Positions 21,165 to 32,304 of a stretch of 64,000 nt of DNA are shown here, one piece after another (the first letter of the stretch is position 1; each line of letters opens with the position of its first letter). Position numbers and translations under genes: made by a program. This DNA comes from Conoideocrella luteorostrata (Eukaryota; Ascomycota; Sordariomycetes; Hypocreales; Clavicipitaceae), in the NCBI GenBank assembly GCA_032433595.1, contig JASWJB010000142.1, forward strand, positions 38,848-102,847, in the 5' to 3' direction. Under the pieces are notes generated by a model, which saw only the letters and a list, made by a program, of their open reading frames with translations, was not told the DNA's origin and ran no database searches.

Positions 21165-22413
21165 ATGAAGCCCATAATTGCCGTACCGGCGATTCTCGCC
21201 CTCGTTTTACGGGCTTGGTCAAAGAACTCGCTCACGCCTGCTGGCATCTTTGCCGCCACGCTCACGGCCATTGCCCATGCTTACCATCCTTGGAATCTTC
21301 CATTTGCCTTACTATGCGTGTTCTTCCTAGCAGGAACACGAGTCACACACGTATGTCAACGATTATCTGCGAGCCTTGTGTTGCCTCGTTTTCAAAGTCG
21401 ATGCTAATTCTATGTGCAGGTTAAGGAAAATGTCAAGGCTACAATGACGATGCATTCGAAAGGCAGTTCCGGGGGCGAGGGACCGCGAACTCATGTTCAA
21501 GGTGCTGCTGTGCTCTCTTCCTATACGCTAGTTCGATTTTACTAACAGAATGTGCATAGTATTCGCAAACTCGTTAATGGCATCCGTTCTCACGCTTGCC
21601 CACGCATATCAACTTCGGTCCCGAGTAGCTGCCTACGCCGATCCGAACCTCGAGAACCCCGAAAACAGCATGTGCTACTCATGGGGCGGGGACCTTTTAG
21701 TCGTCGGAATAATCGCCAACTATGCTGCCGTAGCCGCAGACACATTTAGCTCCGAGTTGGGAATCCTATCCAAGAGCGAGCCACGCTTGATTACGTCCCT
21801 CACGCTGCGAAAGGTACCTCGTGGAACAAACGGAGGCGTGACTTTACTTGGCCTTTTCGCTGGCTTAGCTGGGTCCATGGTCATCGTGGCTGCTTCCATT
21901 GTATTCCTACCCACTTGCACCGCTGAGTCGGCGCCCACGCTTGGAGGTGGTGTGCCCTGGACCCTAGCGCAGCGCCGTTTGTTCATGGGTGGTATGGTGA
22001 TCTGGGGTACAATGGGTAGTGTTCTGGATAGTTTCCTGGGGGGCATGTTCCAGCGTTCAGTTAGGGATGTGAGATCCGGAAAGATCGTTGAAGGCGAGGG
22101 TGGAAATCGTGTCCTTGTATCTGCAGCTGCAGCCAAGACTAGTGCTGCCGGTGCAGATGACAATAAGGTCATTAAGCAAGATGGGTCGGCTATTGAAGAC
22201 CAAGATGAGAATGTTAACAAGTACAGCCCCAAGAACAAGCATCGTAAATCAAGTTTCGGGGATCTGCGACCGTCTAGGACCATTGAGAGTGGCTGGGATA
22301 TATTAGACAACAACGATGTCAACTTTCTCATGGCATCGATCATGAGTGTGGGAGGAATGGGCGTGGCGGCTTGGTATTGGGGTGTTCCGCTGGAATCTGT
22401 ATTGAAGCCATAG
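21165..22413 (+). CDS. TMEM19/DUF92 family membrane protein
   Basis: Three exons, 21165-21350, 21420-21501 and 21560-22413, giving 373 residues. The start MKPIIAVPAILALVLRAWSKNSLTP and the motif GIFAATLTAIAHAYHPW are typical of the TMEM19 family. Exon 3 carries further blocks: FANSLMASVLTLAHAY, the AADTFSSELGILSKSEPRLIT segment (the family's most conserved stretch), and VPRGTNGGVTLLGLFAGLAGS. Six or so membrane helices are visible, with a polar loop after MFQRSVRDVRSGKIVEGEGG. Plant and cyanobacterial members (VTE6) phosphorylate phytyl phosphate; the fungal role is unknown to me, so a polyprenyl-phosphate kinase activity is only a family-based guess. The start at 21165 is preferred over an upstream in-frame ATG at 21045 because the family begins at the first hydrophobic helix. 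Confidence 0.88.
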
Positions 22414-23880
22414 AGGCGGGAAACCGGGGGAAACCCACTCGGCCACAGAAACAAGATGTCATTTTTACAAAAGAAGCGGCTGCTCCTCATATAAAAGGCC
22501 CTTGGAAAGATTATTATATATCCAAATACCTCTGTGAGCATCATAGCCACGGTATTTACATTACATCTAATCTAAATGCCAAAAAGGTCTTGATATCTAG
22601 AAGTCTAAGTTAATTCGCATGCTTACACACCTTATCCTAAAAGGGACCAGCATCTATTTGACACTACAGGTACCATCACCTCTTATCCGTTCATTTCGCC
22701 TCAGTTAATTTGGTGCTGTGTATATCCACAGGCTGAGCGAGCTCTAGAAGTTTCTAGTCTCATGAGAACAATGTGATATCCGCCGCGCTAGGGTCGGCGC
22801 TAACGTAAACGTCCAATTCAATGTTGCGTAAGTTGGATGGATGGAGAAAGCTATGGTTTCTCTCGAGGTGACTTTATTGTATTTTATTTTGTTGATGCGA
22901 TTCGTAGCTAGATAATAGAGTTTCAATTCGCATGTCAGTCATGGACTGTGGGAAGGATGAACGTCGCTGGAGAGTTGGCGCAGCAAAGTATTGTACAAAG
23001 TCCTTAATTTGGGCAGAAGCAAAGAATCTTCTAATGACGGCTCAGGAATAGCGCAATGCATGGCTATGAACTATAGTAGGTAAATATAGTATCAGAAACA
23101 TCAAACCATTTATATCCACGGCCCGATAATCCCTTGTTGGTCACCTCGATCCTTTCGTGACAAATACGCACCTTAATCACATATTCCGAAATCTCAATAT
23201 AATCAAGCTAGTTATGTATGAAGACGACGTCGGTCTTTGTAGCAGCATTCGCAAGTTGTATTCACTGTTGCATCCTCAAAACCATCCCACCATACATCCA
23301 GGTTGGTAATGGTGATCATGGCACTATGCTGAAGCAAACCGGCAGTGCCTCATGGCAGTGATGTAGATGAGCAAGTGTTATTGCTGTTTAAGCTACGTCA
23401 CATGGCTATTCACCCGAAGAGTTTTCGTATCTTGCTGCGTAGCTTGCACCTTGCAGATAGGTGTCCAATTTCTGACTATGCCGGTTACTGAAGTATACCT
23501 GTTGAGAGGAGAATTGCTTCAGTCAGGAAGATCAGTGCCGTAAATAGCTAGATTATTGAGGGCAATGCTGAAGCAGCTGAACGAGATAAAGGAGGTTTTC
23601 AGCTGTGCAGGGCATCGAGGAATCTGACAGATTAGTTGAAGTCAGGCATAAAAGGAAGGAATTCCCCGTCAATTTGGAAGGCACAAGACATCATTAATTT
23701 CATCACTCCTATCCATTCCTACCAAGTTTCCACTGTGCAATTGCTCTGGCCTCAATAACGTAACAATATCATGTTTTATTTTAGTTTTTCTTAGTTTTTC
23801 TTTATGTTTTTTTTTTGTTCGTCGCTCGTGGACTCGTGTTAGTACGAAATTTTGCAGTCTTTTGAAGCCGTCTACACCCT
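22414..23880. other. AT-rich gene-free region
   Basis: No gene supported. The sequence is AT-rich with frequent short T-runs (for example about 23760-23818) and short broken ORFs, consistent with decayed repetitive DNA. Confidence 0.5.
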
Positions 23881-23960
23881 GTCGGAGGATATTCGACATT
23901 CATTTTAATGGACTTACGGATTTGTATCGTGCACCACCAGAAGTGCCACAAAGAACTTCG

Positions 23961-24292
23961 AGCAAGAAAACCAAACAACGCGATTCTAGTCTTTAGAATC
24001 TTCACCATCTCCAAGCACAACAAATTAGTGCACAAAAAACGGTCAAGCTGTGGCATAGCTTCGACGCCAATTATTGGTTATCGGCAGCGGCAGCTACTGA
24101 TATTTCAGTGGAAATTCACGAAGTAGAGAAGATTCGAGCACTCCAAGAGCGAAAGGATCAAGGCAACGATACTACAGTTGGATGATGGGCTACAGAAGAA
24201 GCTCACCAACTTATCGGGGAGCTTAAGGCCGCATACTATGAAAGCAAGTTATATAAAAAGCAGGCAGAGCGACTTCAGCAAGGAGGACCGTG
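23961..24292 (+). pseudogene. Decayed transposon-like relic with transition-type stops
   Basis: One plus-strand reading frame gives a coherent helical protein piece: NLHHLQAQQISAQKTVKLW, HSFDANYWLSAAAATDISVE, IHEVEKIRALQERKDQGND, and, after an in-frame TGA, ATEEAHQLIGELKAAYYESK then KQAERLQQGGP and a stop. The interrupting codons (TAG upstream, TGA inside) are those made from CAG and CGA by C-to-T change, the type expected from repeat-induced point mutation. The glutamine-rich, coiled C-terminal style resembles the tail of pogo/Fot1-type transposases, but no catalytic block is present, so the family is a guess. The surrounding sequence is AT-rich and gene-free. Confidence 0.4.
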
Positions 24293-24819
24293 ACGCCGTG
24301 TAAGTCGGGCCGGGCCGTCAATAGAGTTCAGTTCAGGGCCGCAGAATGAACATTGCGACCGATAATGCATTTTATTACCAAGAGCAACTTTGTATCTCGC
24401 CCCATAATAGAAATAAAAAGTGCAGTTGACTGACTACAACTTAGACTTCTCCAGCTGGATAGCGAGGTCTAAGCCGCCTCTTTGAAGTTAATATTAGCTC
24501 TGTTCTTCCAATATCAACACAGTTCGATCTATCTCAAGCTTCATAGAAGTATTCAACCTTTAGAGTTTAAATTCAGTTCATCCTGCCGTATTAACTATGG
24601 TCATGCGTCTTAAGATGCTTAATAGACTCTTGGCCGACCTGTATTGAAAAAGTATAATAATATTATAAAAGCGTCGAGAAAGCTGTAACCATCCGACTCA
24701 CTCATGTCAATTTTCAGATTCCGCTGGCCTCCAAGAATTCTAGGTCTGCCCAATCCAGCATTTAAGTCGAAATAAAGCATAGCAACAAAGGTCTGAGTTG
24801 AGCCATACTCCCAGTCATC
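24293..24819. other. AT-rich spacer upstream of the F-box gene
   Basis: No gene supported. Contains short AT runs such as TATAATAATATTATAAAAG near 24650-24670. Confidence 0.5.
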
Positions 24820-26433
24820 ATGGACACCAGCTCTGCAACTTCACATTTATCTTCACCTTCACTTTCGCCATCGCCATCTCCATTATCCCTCATACTCACT
24901 CAAGTTCCCATTGAACTACTGTTCCATATCGCTTCGTTTTTGCGAAATAGCGATATCAAAAACCTTCGTGCAACTTGTTCTGCATTGAAAGCAGTTGTAC
25001 CGCTCCGCCTGAATCGCGTCTTCCTATCCGCGAACCCGCTCAATATCAAAGTCTTCCTCGCCATCGCTGAACACGACACGTTTCGTCATGGCATTACTGA
25101 AATCATATGGGACGATGCTCGACTGGTAAGCGACACAGGTTACCCCCGGCATCGCAACACAACTACGACTGCCTCTAGCTCGCCAGACTGGTTTAGACAA
25201 GGCACAATGCGGAGTTTAAGCGAATTAAATGCATTGATCAATGCTGGACAAAATTTTTCGCGCAAGCAACTCACCGAGTCTAGCTTTAAAGCCTCAATTG
25301 AATCTTATAAAAAGCTCTTGGGGGAGCAAGACGAGGTTTTAACATCAAATGGCGACGTGGAAGCTTTGAAATACGGTATACAGCAGTTTCCATCGCTCGA
25401 GCGAATTACATTAACGCCTACAACTCATGGGGTCCTCCTCAACCCAATTTACGAAACACCAATGATTCGTTCTCTCCGGAGCTCTGCCGTATACCCTCTT
25501 CCTCCTGGCTTGCAGTACTATCCGAGAAGGCAGTTTAGTACCATCTCTTGGAATGAGTCATTCTATCGTGTGTTAGAAGAAGACCGCAGAAACAAATGGC
25601 GTGGTTTCCGTGTAATTACAAAAGTTCTAGCAGAGACCAGTCACAACATATCCCAGTTCGTCATCAAGACACACCACATGGACACTGGAATCAGCTCCGA
25701 TCTTTTGCACCAGCCATGTCCTGAATTGGACAATCTCACCGCTTTGATTCAAACCCCAGGGTTTCGTCGCCTTGATCTGGCTGTGAATTTGGGCGGATAC
25801 GGGATGCATCAGTTGCTAGAATATCGAGCCAGGTATCTGCACGAGGCGTTAGCGAAAGCAGTCAATCTAGAGCATTTCAGCCTCCGTGGTACTGATTCTA
25901 GACGTAAATATGCGCTGTGTATGGCCAATAAGGAAGAAAGGGAAAACATATCTCTCTGGCTTTCTCTTGAAGACATATTTCCCGTTCAGAGATGGTCCCG
26001 CTTAAAGCACTTCGGAATATCCAAGCTTTGGATCACCCAATCTGACCTGCTTTCGTTATTGGCTTCCTTGCCTGAAACGCTACGGTCAGTGGAGCTTAGC
26101 TTCCTTGCGTTCCAGACTAGGGACGACTCCTATAGGAGTCTCCTTTATAAGATGCGTAACGGCATTATCCTTGATTGGCGCAAACGGCCAGAAGGACAGC
26201 GGCCCGTTGTCAAAATTGCAGTTGAGACACACGATTATTGCGCACAGGGACATGTCATAAGGGTTGACGAAGCCGCTAACGCCTTTTTGTATGGCAGCGG
26301 TGAAAACCCATTTAGTGATGAGCACCCGTGCAGTGTTATTGACGGAATGGGTGTCGTGCGGTCTGAAATTGATCCAACATATGAGGAGACATACACACGA
26401 CCTCCAAATTATCGCGGGTATAGCACATTCTAA
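24820..26433 (+). CDS. Fungal F-box protein
   Basis: Single-exon gene of 537 residues. After a Ser/Pro-rich leader, residues about 28-65 form an F-box (LTQVPIELLFHIASFLRNSD then IKNLRATCSALKAVVPLRL), the Skp1-binding helix set of SCF ubiquitin ligases. The next segment (FLSANPLNIKVFLAIAEHDTFRHGITEIIWDDARL) is the block that follows the F-box in a large, expanded family of filamentous-fungal F-box proteins. The remaining 400 residues have leucine-rich, repeat-like character (for example SRLKHFGISKLWITQSDLLSLLASLPETLRSVELSF) and end in a polar GMG-x-V / PNYRGYSTF tail seen in relatives. It probably selects a target for ubiquitination; the target is unknown. It is tail-to-tail with the deaminase-like gene and lies in an AT-rich accessory stretch. 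Confidence 0.82.
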   Translation: MDTSSATSHLSSPSLSPSPSPLSLILTQVPIELLFHIASFLRNSDIKNLRATCSALKAVVPLRLNRVFLSANPLNIKVFLAIAEHDTFRHGITEIIWDDARLVSDTGYPRHRNTTTTASSSPDWFRQGTMRSLSELNALINAGQNFSRKQLTESSFKASIESYKKLLGEQDEVLTSNGDVEALKYGIQQFPSLERITLTPTTHGVLLNPIYETPMIRSLRSSAVYPLPPGLQYYPRRQFSTISWNESFYRVLEEDRRNKWRGFRVITKVLAETSHNISQFVIKTHHMDTGISSDLLHQPCPELDNLTALIQTPGFRRLDLAVNLGGYGMHQLLEYRARYLHEALAKAVNLEHFSLRGTDSRRKYALCMANKEERENISLWLSLEDIFPVQRWSRLKHFGISKLWITQSDLLSLLASLPETLRSVELSFLAFQTRDDSYRSLLYKMRNGIILDWRKRPEGQRPVVKIAVETHDYCAQGHVIRVDEAANAFLYGSGENPFSDEHPCSVIDGMGVVRSEIDPTYEETYTRPPNYRGYSTF

Positions 26434-26897
26434 AGAATCATGGATTAATTGGCGCTCTCATAGTCTTAGAAAGACTGATAAATTACTGTTAGTTTTAGAA
26501 TGCTTCAAAAAAATTAGTTGTTCCTCATGGACTTGTCTTATGATGAAAAAGCACATTAAATGCCGACTATACCCTACTGAAGAACATTGACCAACAGTAC
26601 CAGGGCTGGCCTTACTTTAAGAACATTATTGTAAGTAAGTTTACTCTATAGAGTGTAAACTCCATCTTAAGGTTTTTTTCGTGGCTGAGGCATTATAAAT
26701 TTATTTAATTCGTTAAATTATTAAATTATTAAATTATTACATTTGCAAGTGCTGGATTTTTTCCTATTTCTACTTTTCCATTTTTCAGCTTTTGGCAGCA
26801 TTTTGCACACTGTCCCCAAGGTGCCACCGTAGATATTCGCTCGGTTTAAAAGTAAGTCCGAGGAAATCCAAGCTGTATGTTTATCTATTTATGTTCC
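26434..26897. other. AT-rich spacer between two convergent genes
   Basis: No gene supported. A short (AATTATTA)n-like run lies at about 26700-26740. Both flanking genes terminate into this segment. Confidence 0.55.
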
Positions 26898-28869
26898 TCA
26901 TGGAGCCCCAAGAGGCACTTTCGGCATACACATTCTCACCATTGCATCTCTCGCAGCTATAAAGAAATTATCCGAGTCGCCCAGCTTGATCGTGACTTCG
27001 CTTTCCATAGACCCTGCGTCAATGATCAGACGTGGATTCTCTCGCCTTATCTGCCTTGCCTCTTCCTCGGAGAGCCATTCTATGGAGAAATGAATTGATG
27101 GAAGGTTTTCCCCTTTACAAGATGGTTTTGTCGCGGTGTCGTTCTTTTCTACCTGAACCTGAAGCGGCCATGCTTCATAAATTGGCGATGAGCGGGACGC
27201 AATGACTTCTGCTGAGGTCTTCACTCCTTTCGTAAGCGAAACCAGTTGGTCCTGGCTAGGAGCAGGCTCACAGGGCTCATGGTCATCGCTCTCAGAGAGA
27301 CTGTTACAATAATCCTGCTGTATTGTGCCGATTATCTCTGTTGAATGAGAAGCTGCACTTTGTAGAATACTGTCTCCCGTTTCTAGCCTAGCAATGTCTG
27401 AAGCCAATGGAAGCTGCGCAGCAATAATGCCTTCTCCGTGTTCGCTGTGGCAAATCAAGGACGCTAGAGTCGAAGTAGACACTGGCAGTGTCAAAATTGT
27501 GCTTTCATTTGGAAACGGATATATAGTCTTTGCCCGTCGCTGCAACATCGTACAGATACTGCTCTGAATCTTCTCCTCCAATAATGTGTTCAGCCGAAGA
27601 GGGAGATCGCTTGGCTGCGGAAACACGGGTAGTTTCCAGGCCGGATGAAGTCTACCGTGGGACCGAGGCGTATGAAATTTGCCCACTACCCCAATGAACA
27701 AGTTGCAGAGATAACAGGCATCTTTGCTGGAGCAAATCACCCGAGGAGGGTTCTGAAATCCCTCAACCTCACAATGGTATATGAGCTGTATTTCAGCGTG
27801 CACCTTACTCTGGCTGAACGACTTTATCGTTTGATCTACGAAGCACTTCTTAGCATGTTCCTGAGTAACCTTCAAAAGATCGCAAACTCGCCGAATGTTC
27901 TTCTCTTTGCTCGGCCACCCGCCCCTACGAAGGGCGGAAAGAAGAGACGGGTTGAGCGTGAGAGGGCTGTCATTCCGGAATGCCATGTCTGGCAACCTGA
28001 CAGGTACCAGCTTCATTGTTCTCAGCAGGCGGTCTTTTTTGGCGGCACTGTGTAGGAATCTCGCTGTTTGTTTATACCTCGATAGCTTCTGGATGGTATC
28101 TAGTAAGGCTGTCTTGGCAGACCTCTCCATTTCAATTTCCATTATGGAATCGACGCAGTCGGAAAAATGAGGCTTTTTCCCCAACTGATAAGCCGCCTCA
28201 ATGACAAGCTGGAGCTCCTCCAAGGTTCTGTGTTTTGTGTACGAGCTGATTTGTTTGTCCAGCAACTTCGCCGCTTCTACAAACTGGTTGGCAGATTCGT
28301 GTGATACTAAGCCTATAGCGCTCTGTAATCGCTTGCTTAACGGTGGTTTTAATGACGATTTTTTTGTCAGTCGCAAACGGCAAATGATGCGACCCGAGCA
28401 CATTTCTATAATGGCGCCCAATATATCGCTCTGGCTTGTCACTGTGGCGGGGCCTTTCGTCGCTATGTATTAGAGTCAAGCAATCTTCACCGGATGTGCG
28501 GAACGTACCGTTTTCGACTTTTGAGAGCATCAAAAACAGTTTACTGAAACCAGCTTTCAATTTCTCCATTAGAGACTTGCAGTCATCGAACTTGGCCTGA
28601 TTAACCGCAAGGAGAACATGTAGTGACTTGGTTCGGGCATCTTCTCGGATACAAACGGCAGGAATGTGGTCGATTTTCTCGGTCACGCTGGAGATGGAAG
28701 CCAGGAGGTAGCTGAGTTTCCGTTCCGTCTCGAATGACAACGAATAATTAGACGGCTTGCGGCCCGAAAGGTCCTTGTTTGGGTTCTTCGACGGCCGGGT
28801 TGGGACTGCATGGAGAAGGTGAAGTAGTGCGATATTCTCAGCACACGATATTGCTTGAGCTTGGTCCAT
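26898..28869 (-). CDS. OTT_1508-type deaminase-like protein
   Basis: Two exons, 28869-28509 and 28441-26898, giving 634 residues with a phase-1 intron (GTACGT donor, CACAG acceptor). The core is a cytidine-deaminase-like fold of the OTT_1508 family common in filamentous fungi: KVHAEIQLIYHCE supplies the zinc-binding His (about 335) and proton-shuttle Glu (about 337), and PRVICSSKDACYLCNLF supplies the cysteines (about 357, 363, 366). It is followed by the family's HTPRSHGRLHPAWKLP block. The N-terminal 300 residues are helical and family-specific. The C-terminus ends in a FSIEWLSEEEARQIRRENPR region. All metal ligands appear intact, so catalysis is possible, but the substrate (nucleotide, nucleic acid or other) is not known. 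It ends towards the F-box gene and is head-adjacent to a broken GNAT gene. Confidence 0.8.
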
Positions 28870-29202
28870 CTTTCAGCATTACGATATGTACAAGAGCGCG
28901 ACACAAGTGAGTTACAATTAATCAGGGCAGCTCAAAATTCGATCTCGCTGTGCAGGCGGGGTTCTTATCCGTCCGACACTCTTGGAATAAGGCTGCGTCG
29001 AGCTGAAAGCCAATAAACACAGCAAGTGAGTCACTTGGTCCATGACTGTTGGTGTAAAGTAAACAAATGTGTCCATAGACAAATTCATTTCATCAGACAT
29101 TACAACTTGATGTTTCAACATGCATCGCGATATAATAAGGTACACCCCAGGATACATAACCATGGCCGGCCGTACGAGACGTTGCGAGAACAACGACCAA
29201 TC
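28870..29202. other. Short spacer
   Basis: No gene supported; 5' flank of the deaminase-like gene and 3' flank of the GNAT pseudogene. Confidence 0.5.
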
Positions 29203-29929
29203 TCATAGGCGACGCGTCGAATGAACAACGGCGTAAGACTTCCTCCCTCCCACCAAAGGCAAATCCCCTTCCGTCTTAAATTCTCTCGCATCCTGAAAAC
29301 CAAGCTTCTCCGCGACTCTCAAACTCCCCTTATTCAGCTGGTGTGTGCTCACACACAACCGCCTTGGAAGACCGCCAATCTTCTCAATCAGCTCTATATA
29401 GCTCTTTATCATTGCCTCACAGCTCTCAGTAGCATATCCTCGTCCCCAAATGTCCGGCAAGAACAAATATCCCAATTCCATGGATCTGTAGCCTTTTTCC
29501 GGGGATTCCGATGACGTGCTTCCGTCCGTGTCTACCGTGAAGTTTGTCGGTAAAAGTGTAACAACTCCTGCCATGTTCCACGCTTGAATTGACGGGTCAC
29601 TTGGCGAGACGACCTTCCATCATTCGAGGTAGGGAATAACACGGCATATGATACTTTTGGCTTTGCTGGGTCGGTCGAGCAGAGAGCGCCGTCCATCCAG
29701 GCTTGGCTTTCTTCAAGGCTGCTGCATGGACCACGATAACTGTACTGCTATTAGTTCAAAGGCGCATGAAAATCCAGACGTTCATCTGGGGCGTGAACCT
29801 CCATTGCGAGGCCTGGGTATTTGACCAGACTTGATGAAACCATGCGAGCTCCTGACTGTCGACTGAGTTTGTTGTCAGTGGTCGCAAGAGCAAGCGAGGT
29901 GTCAACACATCTCTAATGGACGGGTTCAT
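29203..29929 (-). pseudogene. GNAT acetyltransferase (RimJ/RimL type) with apparent frameshift
   Basis: Exon 1 (29929-29799) encodes MNPSIRDVLTPRLLLRPLTT, the strand-helix start of the RimJ/RimL acetyltransferase class. A 77-nt intron to 29722 restores the motif SSLEESQAWMDGAL. The reading then runs to FPTSNDG near 29617, where the frame has to shift to continue into KVVSPSDPSIQAWNMAGVV. That part carries the acetyl-CoA loop region ELGYLFLPDIWGRGYATESC and the end block NKGSLRVAEKLGFQDAREF. No splice pair near 29617 fixes the frame, and a single missing base in the run GATGGAAG would. So this is either a recent frameshift pseudogene or a sequencing error. If intact it would be a cytosolic N-acetyltransferase of about 215 residues. 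An earlier in-frame ATG at 29956 is possible. Confidence 0.65.
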
Positions 29930-30528
29930 TGTTGGTTCCTGGTGAACGTTTTTCAATGAGCATACAAGTCACTAAGTCTGCAAAGAATGGACTAGGAGGT
30001 TGTGAGTGTGAATTTGGCCATGGATGCAGTGGGAGCCATGTCACGGAAGAGCCCGTAGTAAGATATAAGTACAACTGCTCTGCTATATCCGGTACCTTGG
30101 GTCGCTTCGGGTCTTTGACCACGATCGAGATTGTTGGCTGATGATGCGCCCGACGTGTCAGGTTTCTTCATTCTCTTATTCCAGCTGGTAGGGTGACTAT
30201 GCACGCTACTACGTGCGTGACTGGACATACTTCGCAACCAAAGTGGAAGTGCCACTAGTCAATTAAATGTGATATTAATTCCATGCCTTGCTTCCAAATT
30301 TCATGTTTTCTATTCGCGACGTAAGCGACAGACATTATACCATCTGTGAAGGAACGTCCCACGTTCCGTATACCATATATTCGCAGAAAGAAGGTGTCGT
30401 GTTATACAATGCTGTTACAAAAGCAACCATGCCGAGAGTATCTCCTCAGTCAACTCCAATTATCCCACAATTTTTATGTTCGCGTTCAAAAATTACTGCC
30501 CAGTTCCATTCAAACTCCTGGCATAATT
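29930..30528. other. Spacer between the GNAT locus and NFS1
   Basis: No gene supported. Small ORFs on both strands have no recognisable features. Confidence 0.5.
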
Positions 30529-32304
30529 TTAGTGCTGGCTCCACTGGATGGTATCCAGGTCAATGCCCTCCTGCACAAGTTCCCATAGAGGACTCAGCTC
30601 TCTCAAGAAATTGACTCGCTCCTGGACAGCCTTCAGTACGTAATCAATCTCAGCCTCCGTCGTAAAACGTCCAATACCGAACCGAATACTGCTATGAGCG
30701 CTCTCATCGCTGTTTCCGAGGGCGCGAAGAACGTAGCTAGGTTCGAGGGATGCTGAGGTGCATGCACTACCAGAAGAAAGCGCGATGTCCTTCAGAGCCA
30801 TGAGAAGAGACTCTCCTTCAACATAAGCGAACGAGACATTCACGCAGCCGGGGTAGAATGCATCTTCATCGCCGTTTTGAGACGTATGTTCTAAAGAAAG
30901 CAAGCCTTTCAGCAGTCGGTCGGACAAGTACTTGATTCGCTTCGAATCGTACTGCAACAGAGTTAGCCTACTGTCTCATCAAATAGTGCATACGGGATTC
31001 AGCCAGATAAGGCAACTCAATTCAGACAGGGTGCTTCAATCAACACAAACGGCCTTGTCACGGGCCATTCAGAAAGCCATGCATGTAGAGCAGATCATCA
31101 GAGGGAGCGTTTTGGGTAGAGAGGAATAATTTGATGTGTTGCAAATGTTCCGTCTTACCTCCATTTCTGCCTTTGCAATTCGGCAGGCCTCGCCAAACCC
31201 CACGACCAGGGGTGGAGCAAGGGTACCGCTTCGGAGGCCACGCTCCTGACCACCTCCTGTGATGATGGGATCCAATCTCACCCTCGGCCGTCTTCGAACG
31301 TAGCAAGCACCAATGCCCTTGGGGCCGTAGATCTTGTGTGAAGAAATGGACATCAAGTCAATGTTCATGGCATTAACGTCGAGCGGAATTTTACCAACAG
31401 CCTGAGCAGCATCCGTATGAAAAAAGACCTTCTTCTGTCGGCAAAGCTTTCCGATCTGCTCCATAGGCTGAATGACACCGATCTCGTTGTTAACGGTCAT
31501 AATACTAACAAGAGCGGTCTCGGGTTTCATGGCAGCCTCTAGGTCTGCCATGTTGATCAATCCATTATTTTGTACAGGCAAGTATGTGACCTCAAAGCCT
31601 TCGTCCTGCAAGTGTCGACAGCTGTCAAGCACGCATTTGTGTTCTGTCTGTGTTGTGATGATGTGGTTTTTCTTGCCAGAGCGGCCGAAAAATCTGGCGA
31701 CACCCTTGATGCTCATATTGTTGCTCTCGGTAGCACCAGAGGTAAAAATGATCTCCTTGGGATCGGCACCAATCAGAGATGCCAAGTGTTCTCGCGCCTC
31801 CTCGACAGCCTTTTCACTCTCCCAGCCGTACGCATGTGTCCGAGAATGCGGGTTGCCATATACGCCAACATAGTAGGGTATCATGGCATCGAGCACACGA
31901 GGGTCAACGGGTGTTGTCGACTGCATATCCAGGTAGATTGGTCGTTGGCCTTCTTCCATGACTGCAGCTTGCTTTAAAACCTCTGTTCAGAAACCATTTG
32001 ATTAGCAAAACCTCGCGAGCAGCACGCATGTGATGCAAAGCTTGTTCGTACCGGCCATAGGGCTGACTTTGGCATCAGCGGGCGCGCCCATCCGTGGCGG
32101 AGGAATGTCCACGAAGTCCTTCTTGTCCAACTTGATGGCCGTTTCCACGCGGGCCTGGTCGTGCTTGGTCTCGGTCACATATCCTCTCCTTGATGCCTTA
32201 GACCTGGTTGCAACCAACCCTACACGAGGCAAAACTCGCAGAGGCCCGGATGCAGCGGCCTGGCGGCTCGCCGTCCGCAGCGCGCAGGATGCTAAACTGG
32301 ACAT
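30529..32304 (-). CDS. NFS1: Mitochondrial cysteine desulfurase
   Basis: Three exons, 32304-32052, 31982-31159 and 30951-30529, giving 499 residues. Exon 1 encodes a basic, Ser/Ala-rich leader ([19 protein letters not shown]) with no acidic residues at the start, a mitochondrial presequence. The conserved body starts at [21 protein letters not shown]. Landmarks are the substrate and PLP-binding segments TEHKCVLDS and [28 protein letters not shown] (Schiff-base Lys about 301) and [15 protein letters not shown] with the catalytic Cys (about 423). It closes with the canonical LDTIQWSQH end. The enzyme removes sulfur from cysteine and passes it to the Isu scaffold for iron-sulfur clusters and to tRNA thiolation. 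Every key residue is present. Its start is divergent from RVS167 across about 1 kb. Confidence 0.97.

Noticed and set aside
21720..22550. 276-codon minus-strand ORF
   Set aside because: Antisense to exon 3 of the TMEM19-like gene, which is clearly the coding strand.
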